A stretch of 64,000 nt of DNA, taken from positions 4,034,001 through 4,098,000 of the forward strand of contig NZ_CP011456.1 of NCBI RefSeq assembly GCF_001277295.1, given 5' to 3'. A model generated the notes under the pieces. That model was given only the letters and a program-made list of their open reading frames with translations, did not search any database and was not told the origin of the DNA. Position 1 is the first letter of the stretch. Each line of letters opens with the position of its first letter. The translations under genes were made by a program, and so were the position numbers. This document shows positions 53,203 to 61,135 of the stretch, piece after piece. Origin of the DNA: Anabaena sp. WA102 (GTDB lineage Bacteria; Cyanobacteriota; Cyanobacteriia; Cyanobacteriales; Nostocaceae).

Positions 53203-55506
53203 TTATCGCCGAAACCAACCACTTAGCCAACGCCACAACCGACGCAACCAACCCCAAAACCCATGCTGAGAAACTACAGGTTTTTTAGGTTGAGAAAGAC
53301 CCTCAATTTTATCATTGCAATCTTGCACATCGGCATCAAGTCCCATTGTCTGATATAGTTCCCGCGCATTGCGATAAGCCTCCAGTGCGTCTTGTTCCCT
53401 ATCTAGTCCCAGGGAGTCGTAAGCATCACCTAAATTGTTGAGAGACAAACTTTCCCCTAGAACATCGCCAATTTCCCTGCTGATATCCAAAGATTGCTGG
53501 TAGAAAGCGATCGCCCTTTCGTACTGTCCCAGGGAGCCGTAAGCATTACCTAAACCCAATAGAGAAATACTTTCGTCTAAGCGATGGCCTATCTCCCTAT
53601 TTATATTCAAGGACGGCTGATAGAACTCAATCGCTCTTTCGTGCTGTCCCAGTTTATTGAAAGCAAGACCCAAATTGATTAAGGTAGAACCTTCGCCAAG
53701 GCGATCTTTTATCTCTTTACATATCTCCAAAGACTCTTGGAGAAACTCAATCGCCTTTTGGGAATCTCCCAGAAAGCAGTAAGCAAGACCCAAATTATTT
53801 AAAGAATCACCTTCGCCTTTGCGATATCCTATCTCTCTAAATATCTTGAAAGACTGCTGATGGAACTCAATTGCTCTTTCGTACTGGCTCAATTCGTGGT
53901 AAGTAAGACCCAAGCTCTTTAAGGAAATACCTTTGCCTGTTTGATCACCTATCTCTATAGCTATATCCAAAGACTGCTGGAGAAACTTGATTGCTCTTTC
54001 GTACTTCCCCATAGACTTGTAAGCATTGCCTAATGAAATGAGAGAAGCGAGATGATTCCAATTTTGTCTATCATCAATTTCCGACCATTTATTTACCAAC
54101 TGCTCATATAATTCCACTTGGTTAGCATAATAACCCCGCAATTTCAAAAAATCATTGCAATGCCAAATTGCCTCAAATGCTGAATCATAATCTGCCAATT
54201 GGTAAAAATGATAAAAGATTTCTAAATATTCCTGAATATCATCTTTGGTTTGCCAAGGTTGTTGTTTAGCAATTGACTGATAATATTTAATAGCTGTTTG
54301 ATGTGCTTCTGTCTGATCACCAGCCTTATATCGCACATATTCCAAAACCACAGGCTGAAACTCAAACCATCTGCCATCATCAATCAGTTTTTCTGATAAA
54401 AAAGAACGCTTGACAAGATTTCTTAATTCTTTCTCAATCTCGGTTTCTGAACTTCCTAAACATACAGCTACCGCAGCCTTACTATTTACCGCCCCACGAA
54501 AAACACTAATATTTTGTAATAGAGACTTTTGCAACTCACTCAACCGCCCAAAACTGGTATCTAATACCAACACCATCGCCACATTTTCCCGACGGTGCGA
54601 ACCCACTACTTTTTTATCTGTTAATAATTGCTGCAAATTCCCCAAACCTAAACTTTCCAATCTTTTTAAATGCGGGTGTTGGGGATATTCTTCCTTTAAT
54701 AAATCTGCTACAAATCGCAACAGTAAGGGATAACCATCTACTAATTTGACAAATTCCTCTAAATTTCCTTGAATACCTAAAGCTGTTAATAGTTTGATGC
54801 CATCTTCTATTTTTAAACCTGATAAGGGTAGCCATTCCCATCTTTTCGGTAATTCTGGTCTTTCTCTCGTGGTGACAATTACCTTACTTTTACCCCCACA
54901 TTCTACCCAAGTTGTAAAAAATTCCTCATAGAATTGACTTCCCCAAATTCCATCTGTTCTTAAAAGACTTTCTAAGTTATCAATGATCAATAAATATTCA
55001 TCGGATTGCAAACATTTCACCAAAGCTTGTACTAATTGTGTTTCTTGTTCTGGGACTCGAAAACCAAAATCTTGCAAAACTTGTGTAGCTACATCAGTAA
55101 AAATTGCCCCAGAACTCACATCAGCCCAAAAACGTTTTGTAAAACCTGCTATTGTTTCATCTTCATAAATATAGGCTGATAACATAGATTTGCCTATACC
55201 ACCAATACCTTCAATACCAATTAGAGGAATATTTGGATTATTTAACCATTGTTTTAAATTGGCAATTTCTGCTGTTCTTCCTTGCCAATAAGCCAAACTT
55301 TTACTAGGGTTTCCCGCTTTGAGAATCCCCGGTGATTCTGGTTTAGCAAGTTGTTCAATTCGTTCTATAGCAGGATTTATTCTGTCAACAATAATCTGTA
55401 CCTGCTGGGCATTTAATTGTCCAATTTGAGTCACCTTACTATCACCAAAGGCATTGACATTCATTTCAATATTATTTTGGTGATTGGGGTTAGATTCATT
55501 TGTCAT
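53203..55506 (-). CDS. NB-ARC/TPR STAND (NLR-like) protein with RHIM-like N-terminal motif
   Basis: 767 residues. Residues 12-38 carry a short motif (NIEMNVNAFGDSKVTQIG, then QLNAQQV) that matches the C-terminus of the upstream protein. NB-ARC follows: P-loop GIGGIGKSMLSAYIY, Walker B YLLIIDNLESLL, sensor KVIVTTRERPELP, GLPL-like DGYPLLLRFVADLL. Residues about 470-720 contain six 40-residue TPRs (KYERAIKFLQQSLDIA type). The protein ends in a Trp/Arg-rich segment, FWGWLRRLWRWLSGWFRR. In the STAND model, TPRs sense a trigger, NB-ARC oligomerises, and the N-terminal motif seeds an effector. Monocistronic here, effector 320 bp upstream. Confidence 0.88.
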   Translation of the reverse strand: MTNESNPNHQNNIEMNVNAFGDSKVTQIGQLNAQQVQIIVDRINPAIERIEQLAKPESPGILKAGNPSKSLAYWQGRTAEIANLKQWLNNPNIPLIGIEGIGGIGKSMLSAYIYEDETIAGFTKRFWADVSSGAIFTDVATQVLQDFGFRVPEQETQLVQALVKCLQSDEYLLIIDNLESLLRTDGIWGSQFYEEFFTTWVECGGKSKVIVTTRERPELPKRWEWLPLSGLKIEDGIKLLTALGIQGNLEEFVKLVDGYPLLLRFVADLLKEEYPQHPHLKRLESLGLGNLQQLLTDKKVVGSHRRENVAMVLVLDTSFGRLSELQKSLLQNISVFRGAVNSKAAVAVCLGSSETEIEKELRNLVKRSFLSEKLIDDGRWFEFQPVVLEYVRYKAGDQTEAHQTAIKYYQSIAKQQPWQTKDDIQEYLEIFYHFYQLADYDSAFEAIWHCNDFLKLRGYYANQVELYEQLVNKWSEIDDRQNWNHLASLISLGNAYKSMGKYERAIKFLQQSLDIAIEIGDQTGKGISLKSLGLTYHELSQYERAIEFHQQSFKIFREIGYRKGEGDSLNNLGLAYCFLGDSQKAIEFLQESLEICKEIKDRLGEGSTLINLGLAFNKLGQHERAIEFYQPSLNINREIGHRLDESISLLGLGNAYGSLGQYERAIAFYQQSLDISREIGDVLGESLSLNNLGDAYDSLGLDREQDALEAYRNARELYQTMGLDADVQDCNDKIEGLSQPKKPVVSQHGFWGWLRRLWRWLSGWFRR

Positions 55507-55826
55507 AGCTTACAGCAGGTAAATGGTGGATGTTGTAGCTGCGAACTCGAAAGATGGCGCGACATTGTATAAATTGTAGGGATTTATCAGGTGTTAACTT
55601 AAGCTACAAATGGCTTATTTGTTTGGCTTCCACACCCGCCCAGAAATGAATTTCCGGGCTAATAGCTAAAGTTTACTAAAGTAAACTGAGGATTTAGATA
55701 ATTCTTAGTCATCTTTAGATGACTTTTGCTATTAGACTGGGAATTCATTCCCAGGCGGGCTATGGGTTTTACGTTAAGTTGACACCAATGAGCATTGCTA
55801 AACCCCTACCTGTGAAATGTGACTGA
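55507..55826. other. Gap between effector and NLR genes, with repeat element
   Basis: 320 bp; contains the inverted-repeat element at 55627-55769. The NLR gene may have its own promoter near 55520-55610. Confidence 0.5.
55627..55769. repeat. Inverted-repeat element (GTCATCTAAAGATGAC core), copy 2
   Basis: About 143 bp with ends CCCGCCCAGAAATGAATTTC and the complementary GGGAATTCATTCCCAGGCGGG, and the TCATCTTTAGATGA core. Related to 32921-33055. Confidence 0.65.
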
Positions 55827-56246
55827 TTAAAAAGTTACACTATCAGCTTCAATTTTACCCACCTGCTTAACCGTGCTGTTATCGTAAGCATTAGCGCTCA
55901 TTTGAATATTGTCACCAGGTTTATCAATCTCTGCTTGTAAAATCTTGGCTATTTCTTCAGCGAGCGCTGTATCCGCTTCCAAAATCTTCTTCAGTTGGTT
56001 CTGCAAACTTGCTTTTGAAAGTTCATCATCGGGATTTTTAGCTACATCCTCCGCTGCTTCCTTTGCTGCTTCCTTGGCTTCTATCTTCGGCTGCAACTTA
56101 GCCCAAATCGTTTTCGCCCTATTCCACACATCCTCACCTACTTTTTGAGATGCACCTTCTGCGACTTTATTACCCATTGTCATCAGAAAAGGCATACAGG
56201 GGGCGATTAACTTAACGATCGCAGCAACAGAAGTGACAATATCCAT
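55827..56246 (-). CDS. Small helical effector-like protein with C-terminal RHIM-like motif
   Basis: 139 residues. Residues 1-30 are hydrophobic (VTSVAAIVKLIAPCMPFLMT), then NKVAEGASQKVGEDVWNRAK and an acidic/Ala-rich helical middle (AKEAAKEAAEDVAKNPDDEL). The last 27 residues, NIQMSANAYDNSTVKQVG and KIEADSVTF, match residues 12-38 of the NLR at 53203-55506 in at least ten positions. Effector plus C-terminal copy of the NLR's N-terminal motif is the layout of bacterial amyloid-signalling (BASS) pairs, in which the effector often has a HeLo-like/Bell domain acting on membranes. Assignment to such a domain is inference. Confidence 0.75.
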   Translation of the reverse strand: MDIVTSVAAIVKLIAPCMPFLMTMGNKVAEGASQKVGEDVWNRAKTIWAKLQPKIEAKEAAKEAAEDVAKNPDDELSKASLQNQLKKILEADTALAEEIAKILQAEIDKPGDNIQMSANAYDNSTVKQVGKIEADSVTF

Positions 56247-56491
56247 AATTCGAGGTTTGACTACTGTTATTTATACAAAGGTATAATAGCGCATTTCTAA
56301 CAGAGTCAGGGTTAAAACTAAAAAATATTACAAATATAGATTCAATATCACTGTAAAAAACTAATATTTTCAAGCATTCAGCCATTAGCAAGAAATTAAC
56401 ACTGGAGCAATGAACAGACATCACAAAACTAAAAAATGCTATAATAAATGACATCCATGAATATAATTTACATTTCCCAGGAGGAAATATT

Positions 56492-56788
56492 ATGTTATCA
56501 ACAGAACTTCAACAAGAGTCCATGATCAGCAGAATTGAGAAAATAGTTAATATTTTGATGGAAGAACGTCCTTTATTTAAGGAAGAACTGAATGCAGAGG
56601 AAATGATTCACGAGTTATATAATCTATTTCAGCAAAACTTACCTATTGATGAGTTTAATAGTATGCAAGATCAGGACTTAAAAACCCGTTGTAGCGGAAT
56701 CATGGTGACAGAAGCAGTAGCAGGAACTTTAAATGAATTAACTCCCGAACAAATAGCAATTTTTGATGAAATGATTAAACGGAAATAA
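56492..56788 (+). CDS. Putative antitoxin of a VapBC-like module
   Basis: 98 residues, mostly helical and acidic: SMISRIEKIVNILMEERP, EEMIHELYNLFQQNLP, LTPEQIAIFDEMIKRK. Good ribosome site (AGGAGGAAA) before the ATG. It precedes a PIN toxin by five bases, so it is probably its antitoxin. Not one of the common DNA-binding antitoxin folds. Confidence 0.7.
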   Translation: MLSTELQQESMISRIEKIVNILMEERPLFKEELNAEEMIHELYNLFQQNLPIDEFNSMQDQDLKTRCSGIMVTEAVAGTLNELTPEQIAIFDEMIKRK

Positions 56789-56793
56789 AGAAC

Positions 56794-57198
56794 ATGGCAT
56801 ATTTATTAGATACCAATATTGTCTCCTTAGAACTAAAAAATAATCCCAAAATTAAGCAAAGATTAAAAGAATTTCAATCTCAAGAAGGGTTATTGAGTAT
56901 CAGTTGCATTACTTACTTTGAAGTTAAAAGAGGTTTATTTGCAGTCAATGCAATTAAGCAATTAGAAAGATTTGATAATTTCTGTAAGGATTATCAAATC
57001 ATTTTCTTGGATGATTTAGCGATTTTAGAAAAAGCGTCAGAAATTCATGCAAATCTTAGATTAAGAGGATTACCAATCCAAACAGAGGATATTTTAATTG
57101 CTGCAACTGCTATTGTTAAAGGATTTATTCTGGTTTCTAATGATAGCGATTTATTGAGAGTTGAGGGATTAAGTTTAGAAAATTGGTTGCAGGAATAA
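56794..57198 (+). CDS. vapC: VapC-type PIN toxin
   Basis: 134 residues with the complete PIN set: LLDTNIVSLEL (Asp), CITYFEVKRGL (Glu), PIQTEDILIAATAIV (Asp), VSNDSDLLRVEGL (Asp). Sequence-specific endoribonuclease by family. Downstream of the putative antitoxin; a hairpin-like repeat at 57241-57273 follows before the convergent NADH dehydrogenase gene. Confidence 0.92.
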   Translation: MAYLLDTNIVSLELKNNPKIKQRLKEFQSQEGLLSISCITYFEVKRGLFAVNAIKQLERFDNFCKDYQIIFLDDLAILEKASEIHANLRLRGLPIQTEDILIAATAIVKGFILVSNDSDLLRVEGLSLENWLQE

Positions 57199-57240
57199 GT
57201 TTTGTGAGTATTTGATGAGAAGAACTCAATGCAAAAAAAT

Positions 57241-57273
57241 AAATCCCCGACTTCTCTAAATAGTCAAGGATTT
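57241..57273. terminator. Imperfect hairpin between convergent genes
   Basis: AATCCCCGACTTCTCT and TAGTCAAGGATT arms, a degenerate member of the family at 10354-10386. Lies between vapC (+) and ndh (-). Confidence 0.4.
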
Positions 57274-57320
57274 GGGTGTCAAGTGTTCTTAATTGAGCTA
57301 CTTAATGCCAACCACAAATA

Positions 57321-58688
57321 CTAGAGATTGACTGGCTGCTTATTTTTGTTGGGTTGGGAATCGCCACTATTGTTAACAGGTTGTGTTGCTAAAAAAGCCT
57401 CTTTACCTGTAATCAAGCGAGAGCGCCGATTCCGAGTAATATAATTCCATGCCCACTGAATTACTATTACTAGTTTAGTGTCAAACTCAATTAAGAAATA
57501 GATGTGAATTACTAGCCAAAATACCCAAGCAATGAAACCTGTGAGTTTGATGAAGCCTAAATCTACAACGGCTAAATTTTGCCCAATCATTGCCAAACTA
57601 CCTACATCATTGTATTTAAATTCTGGCAAAGTACGACCTTGAAGCCGTCGTTTGATGAGTTTACCTACATACTCTCCTTGTTGTTTAGCTACGGGGGCAA
57701 CACCCGGTAAGGGTTTACCATTTTGATGGGAGAAATTAGCTAGATCTCCAATTACGAAAATGTTTTTATAATCCTTGATAGTTAAGTCAGGTTCTACAAT
57801 TACTCTGGCAGAGAAATCGCACTCTACATCTGTGCGTTCTGCGAGGATTTTCCCCAAAGCCGAACCTTGCACACCTGCTGCCCACAAGATAGTTTTTGAG
57901 GGAATTTCTGTCAATTCACCGTTTTGCTTGAAAGTAACAATGTCATTTTCAATATTTGTGACTCTGGTTTGAGTGTGAATAACCACACCCAATTTTTGTA
58001 AAGATTCTATTGCTACTTGCGATAATTCTGGGGCAATGTGTGGGAGAATGCGATCGCCCCCTTGTAATAGTAAAATTTTCGTTTCTGTGGTGTCAATGTT
58101 ACGAAAATCTTCTTTGAGGGTTTGGTATGCCAACTCTGCGATCGCACCTGACAATTCTACACCAGTCGGACCTCCCCCCACAATCACAAAAGTTAACAAA
58201 GCCCGACGTTTTGCCGGATCACTTTCTTTTTCTGCGGCTTCAAATGCTGAAAATATCTGCCGACGCATTTCTATCGCATCTTCTACAGTTTTCAAACCAG
58301 GGGCAATTTCTTTCCAATTATCCTTACCAAAATAGGAATGATTAGCACCAGTGGCTAGAATTAATGTATCATAAGGTATGGATTCATCACCAAAAATAAC
58401 TCGTTGCGCTTTAGGATTAATATCAGTTACTTCTCCTAACAACACCTTTGTATTTTTGCTTTTGCTGAATACAGATCGTAGTGGTGCGGAAATATCCGAA
58501 GGTGATAGCGTACCTGTGGCAACTTGATATAAAAGCGGCTGAAATAGGTGGAAATTACGTTTATCAATGAGAGTAACATTTACCTTCGCGTTCGCAAGAG
58601 CCTTGGCGGCATACAGTCCACCAAAGCCACCACCAACGATAACAATCTCATGTGGTGCATTCTTCTCATTGGGAACAACCATAAACAA
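57321..58688 (-). CDS. ndh: Type II NADH dehydrogenase (NDH-2)
   Basis: 455 residues. Two Rossmann motifs: FAD-binding IVGGGFGGLYAAKAL near the start and NADH-binding VIVGGGPTGVELSGAIAEL at about 165. The quinone-side segment PGVAPVAKQQGEYVG and VIGDLANF (FAD) are conserved. The C-terminus has a hydrophobic helix (GFIAWVFWLVIHIYFLIEF) that anchors it to the membrane. Oxidises NADH and reduces quinone without pumping protons. The ATG at 58682 (MVVPNEKN) may be the true start. Confidence 0.94.
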   Translation of the reverse strand: MFMVVPNEKNAPHEIVIVGGGFGGLYAAKALANAKVNVTLIDKRNFHLFQPLLYQVATGTLSPSDISAPLRSVFSKSKNTKVLLGEVTDINPKAQRVIFGDESIPYDTLILATGANHSYFGKDNWKEIAPGLKTVEDAIEMRRQIFSAFEAAEKESDPAKRRALLTFVIVGGGPTGVELSGAIAELAYQTLKEDFRNIDTTETKILLLQGGDRILPHIAPELSQVAIESLQKLGVVIHTQTRVTNIENDIVTFKQNGELTEIPSKTILWAAGVQGSALGKILAERTDVECDFSARVIVEPDLTIKDYKNIFVIGDLANFSHQNGKPLPGVAPVAKQQGEYVGKLIKRRLQGRTLPEFKYNDVGSLAMIGQNLAVVDLGFIKLTGFIAWVFWLVIHIYFLIEFDTKLVIVIQWAWNYITRNRRSRLITGKEAFLATQPVNNSGDSQPNKNKQPVNL

Positions 58689-58971
58689 TATTTCCTTTTG
58701 TTAAGAGTCATGTAACCTTTCTTAACAAATATGTAACAATATTATAATATATTTTGCCGTCTATTTAGAACTCTTGAAAAAATACTAAAAGTAGTCAAAG
58801 TTACGAATAAATGATTATGAAAAAATATGAGGATAAATGCTGATATAATATTCATGTACATAATGAAATATCAAAATCGGCAAGTGTCAATGGTTAGTAG
58901 TCACTTTATTAAAAAAGTCACCTATTGCCCATGATTTCTCTCTTAGCAAATTCTAGTTTTTTCATCTAAAA

Positions 58972-59196
58972 ATGTCTGAACAACAAACAATTAGTCCTTG
59001 GAAATATAAACCTTGGTGGTGTCAGCCTTGGTCAATTATCCTCACTGCTGTCACATTAATTGGCGGTAGTTGGTTAATATTTAAAATTCTTTGGGTGACA
59101 ATTTTAGTAGCTATTCCATTATTAATTTGGATGGGATTTTTTCTGTTAATTTGGCCACAAATGATGATTCGTAGTGGAGTCTTAGAGGATGTTTGA
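58972..59196 (+). CDS. Small two-span membrane protein whose 3' end is a MITE terminus
   Basis: 74 residues. Conserved-looking aromatic N-terminus (SPWKYKPWWCQPWSIILT) then two membrane helices (TLIGGSWLIFKILWV and ILVAIPLLIWMGFFLLIW). Small proteins of this type occur in cyanobacteria; function unknown. The last five codons and stop, coding VLEDV*, come from the left end of the MITE at 59184, so the original C-terminus has been replaced. Confidence 0.7.
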   Translation: MSEQQTISPWKYKPWWCQPWSIILTAVTLIGGSWLIFKILWVTILVAIPLLIWMGFFLLIWPQMMIRSGVLEDV

Positions 59197-59361
59197 AAAG
59201 TTTGGGGCGAATATAATAGAGCATCCGGCTCCCGTCAGGGATACGCTACTACACAAACGAATTCCACCTCCGTGGACTAATTAAAATCAAGGGTTTTGTC
59301 TGTGTAGCCGCGACTTCTAGTCGCCAGGATAAGTAATAATTTAGATTTTTCAAACAACCTC
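59184..59361. mobile_element. MITE-like element, AGAGGATGTTTGAAAAGT family, copy 5, TTA duplication
   Basis: 178 bp. Ends AGAGGATGTTTGAAAAGT and TTTTTCAAACAACCTC, flanked by TTA on both sides. It supplies the stop codon of the preceding gene. Confidence 0.75.
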
Positions 59362-59485
59362 TTAAACAAAATGACAGAATAACTAATTTAATAAATCAAT
59401 CCTCCAATTCTTCTTCCTGACTCCTGACTGGGCGCAGGCCCTGCGCCCCTACCTCCTAGCGCCCCTACCTCCTAGCCCTAATGAT

Positions 59486-60172
59486 ATGAATGCTCAAATT
59501 TCTATTATTATTCCCACACTCAATGAAGCGAGTAATATTAAGGAAGCAATTACTAGCAGTCAATCCAGTAATAATGTAGAAATAATTGTGGTTGATGGTG
59601 GTTCACAAGATCAAACATTATTAATAGCCAAATCCTTAAATGTTCAGGTGATTATTTCTCCTCCCGGACGTGCTAATCAAATGAATGCAGGTGCTATGGC
59701 TGCTAGTGGGGAGATTTTGCTGTTTCTCCATGCTGATACTCGTTTACCGACTAATTTCGAACAGATGATTTGCACAACCTTAGCACAACCGGGAATTGTC
59801 GCTGGTGCGTTCGCTTTACGGATAAATGCCCCTGATTGGGGGTTGCGTTTAGTCGAATTTGGGGTAAAATGGCGATCGCATCTTTGGCAAATGCCCTATG
59901 GTGATCAAGGTATTTTTCTCACCAAAGATGTATTTCAGCAAGTTGGTAATTTCCCCCAAATGCCAATTATGGAAGACTTTGAACTCATGAGAAAATTAAA
60001 AACTCTGGGGAAAATTTATCTATTACCAACACCTGTAATTACCTCACCTCGCAGATGGTTAAAAAAAGGAATTATCCAGACTACTCTTTGGAATCAAATT
60101 ATTGTCATCGCTTATTTACTAGGGATATCCCCCCATCGAATTCGTAATTGGTACTCTTCTTCAAAATTGTAA
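59486..60172 (+). CDS. TIGR04283-type family 2 glycosyltransferase
   Basis: 228 residues, GT-A fold. IIIPTLNEASNIKEAI, VVDGGSQDQTL, PGRANQMNAGAMAASGEILLFLHADTRLP (DxD equivalent) and MPIMEDFELMRKLKTLG are the family hallmarks. Members are often linked to rSAM/selenodomain or arsenosugar genes; here it is followed by a TVP38 membrane protein and a disulfide oxidoreductase, a recurrent cyanobacterial grouping. Substrate unknown. Confidence 0.88.
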   Translation: MNAQISIIIPTLNEASNIKEAITSSQSSNNVEIIVVDGGSQDQTLLIAKSLNVQVIISPPGRANQMNAGAMAASGEILLFLHADTRLPTNFEQMICTTLAQPGIVAGAFALRINAPDWGLRLVEFGVKWRSHLWQMPYGDQGIFLTKDVFQQVGNFPQMPIMEDFELMRKLKTLGKIYLLPTPVITSPRRWLKKGIIQTTLWNQIIVIAYLLGISPHRIRNWYSSSKL

Positions 60173-60181
60173 ATAATTCTT

Positions 60182-60862
60182 ATGGTTATGACATTTTTAC
60201 CAGAAATAGATTTAGCTTTAGTACAGGAATCTATTAGTGTATCTTCTCTCAGTTTCCTGTCATTTTTACCAAATACTTTACAATGGATTAATAGTCTTGG
60301 TGCTTTGGGGGGAATAGTATTTATTGGTATCTACATTATTGCTACTTTGGCTTTTTTACCAGCCGCAATTCTCACTTTAGGTGCTGGAGTCCTTTTTGGG
60401 GTAATTTGGGGTTCTTTATATGTGTTTATTGGGGCTACATTAGGTGCAGTAGCCGCATTTTTAGTAGGACGTTATTTAGCTCAAAGTTGGGTAAAAGAGA
60501 AAATATCTAGTTATAAAAAATTTGCCATCATTGATAAAGCCGTTAGTAAAGAAGGATTAAAAATAGTCCTATTAGTTCGACTTTCTCCCCTTTTTCCCTT
60601 CAACTTATTAAACTATGCTTTCGGAATTACTAGTGTTTCTTTTCAAGACTATTTAATTGGTTCAGTGGGGATGATTCCTGGAACAATTATGTATGTGTAT
60701 TTTGGTTATTTAGCAGGAGATTTAGCCTTAATTAGCACTCATAATCAACCTGTGAATATCATCTTGTCCTGGGTAATTAAAATCATTGGGTTAATAGCGA
60801 CAATTGCTGTGACAATCTATGTTACTAAAATAGCTAAGAAAGCTTTAGACGAAGAAATTTGA
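60182..60862 (+). CDS. TVP38/TMEM64 (VTT domain) membrane protein
   Basis: 226 residues with five to six hydrophobic segments. The VTT core reads LPAAILTLGAGVLFGVIWGS, ATLGAVAAFLVGRYLA, VLLVRLSPLFPFNLLNYAFG and GSVGMIPGTIMYVYFGYLAG. Family members are transporters or lipid scramblase-like proteins. It follows the glycosyltransferase by nine bases, so they form an operon. Confidence 0.9.
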   Translation: MVMTFLPEIDLALVQESISVSSLSFLSFLPNTLQWINSLGALGGIVFIGIYIIATLAFLPAAILTLGAGVLFGVIWGSLYVFIGATLGAVAAFLVGRYLAQSWVKEKISSYKKFAIIDKAVSKEGLKIVLLVRLSPLFPFNLLNYAFGITSVSFQDYLIGSVGMIPGTIMYVYFGYLAGDLALISTHNQPVNIILSWVIKIIGLIATIAVTIYVTKIAKKALDEEI

Positions 60863-60983
60863 TTCCGAGGTTTAGTTGCTTATTTACAGAAACTTGAGAA
60901 AATCTGTTAAATATCAAACCGACGAAATTTTAATTATAATGTATCTATAAATAACAGATTGTCTAATCACAAACATACTTGAT

Positions 60984-61112
60984 AAGTAGGTGAACACAAT
61001 AAAACCAATCTGTGTAAAGAAAAGTAAAATCGCCCAAACCCTCTTCACTCTTGCCTTTTGCCTCTTGCCTCTTGCCTTGCCATAACGACGATTTTCAATG
61101 CTAACCTACTTA
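60984..61112. mobile_element. MITE-like element, AAGTAGGTGAACA family, copy 5
   Basis: 129 bp, reverse orientation of 46505-46633 and highly similar (GTAAAATCGCCCAAACCC). It separates the TVP38 gene from the oxidoreductase gene and may break their co-transcription. Confidence 0.72.
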
Positions 61113-61135
61113 CTTGATTCTTCAGAGGTAAAAAA

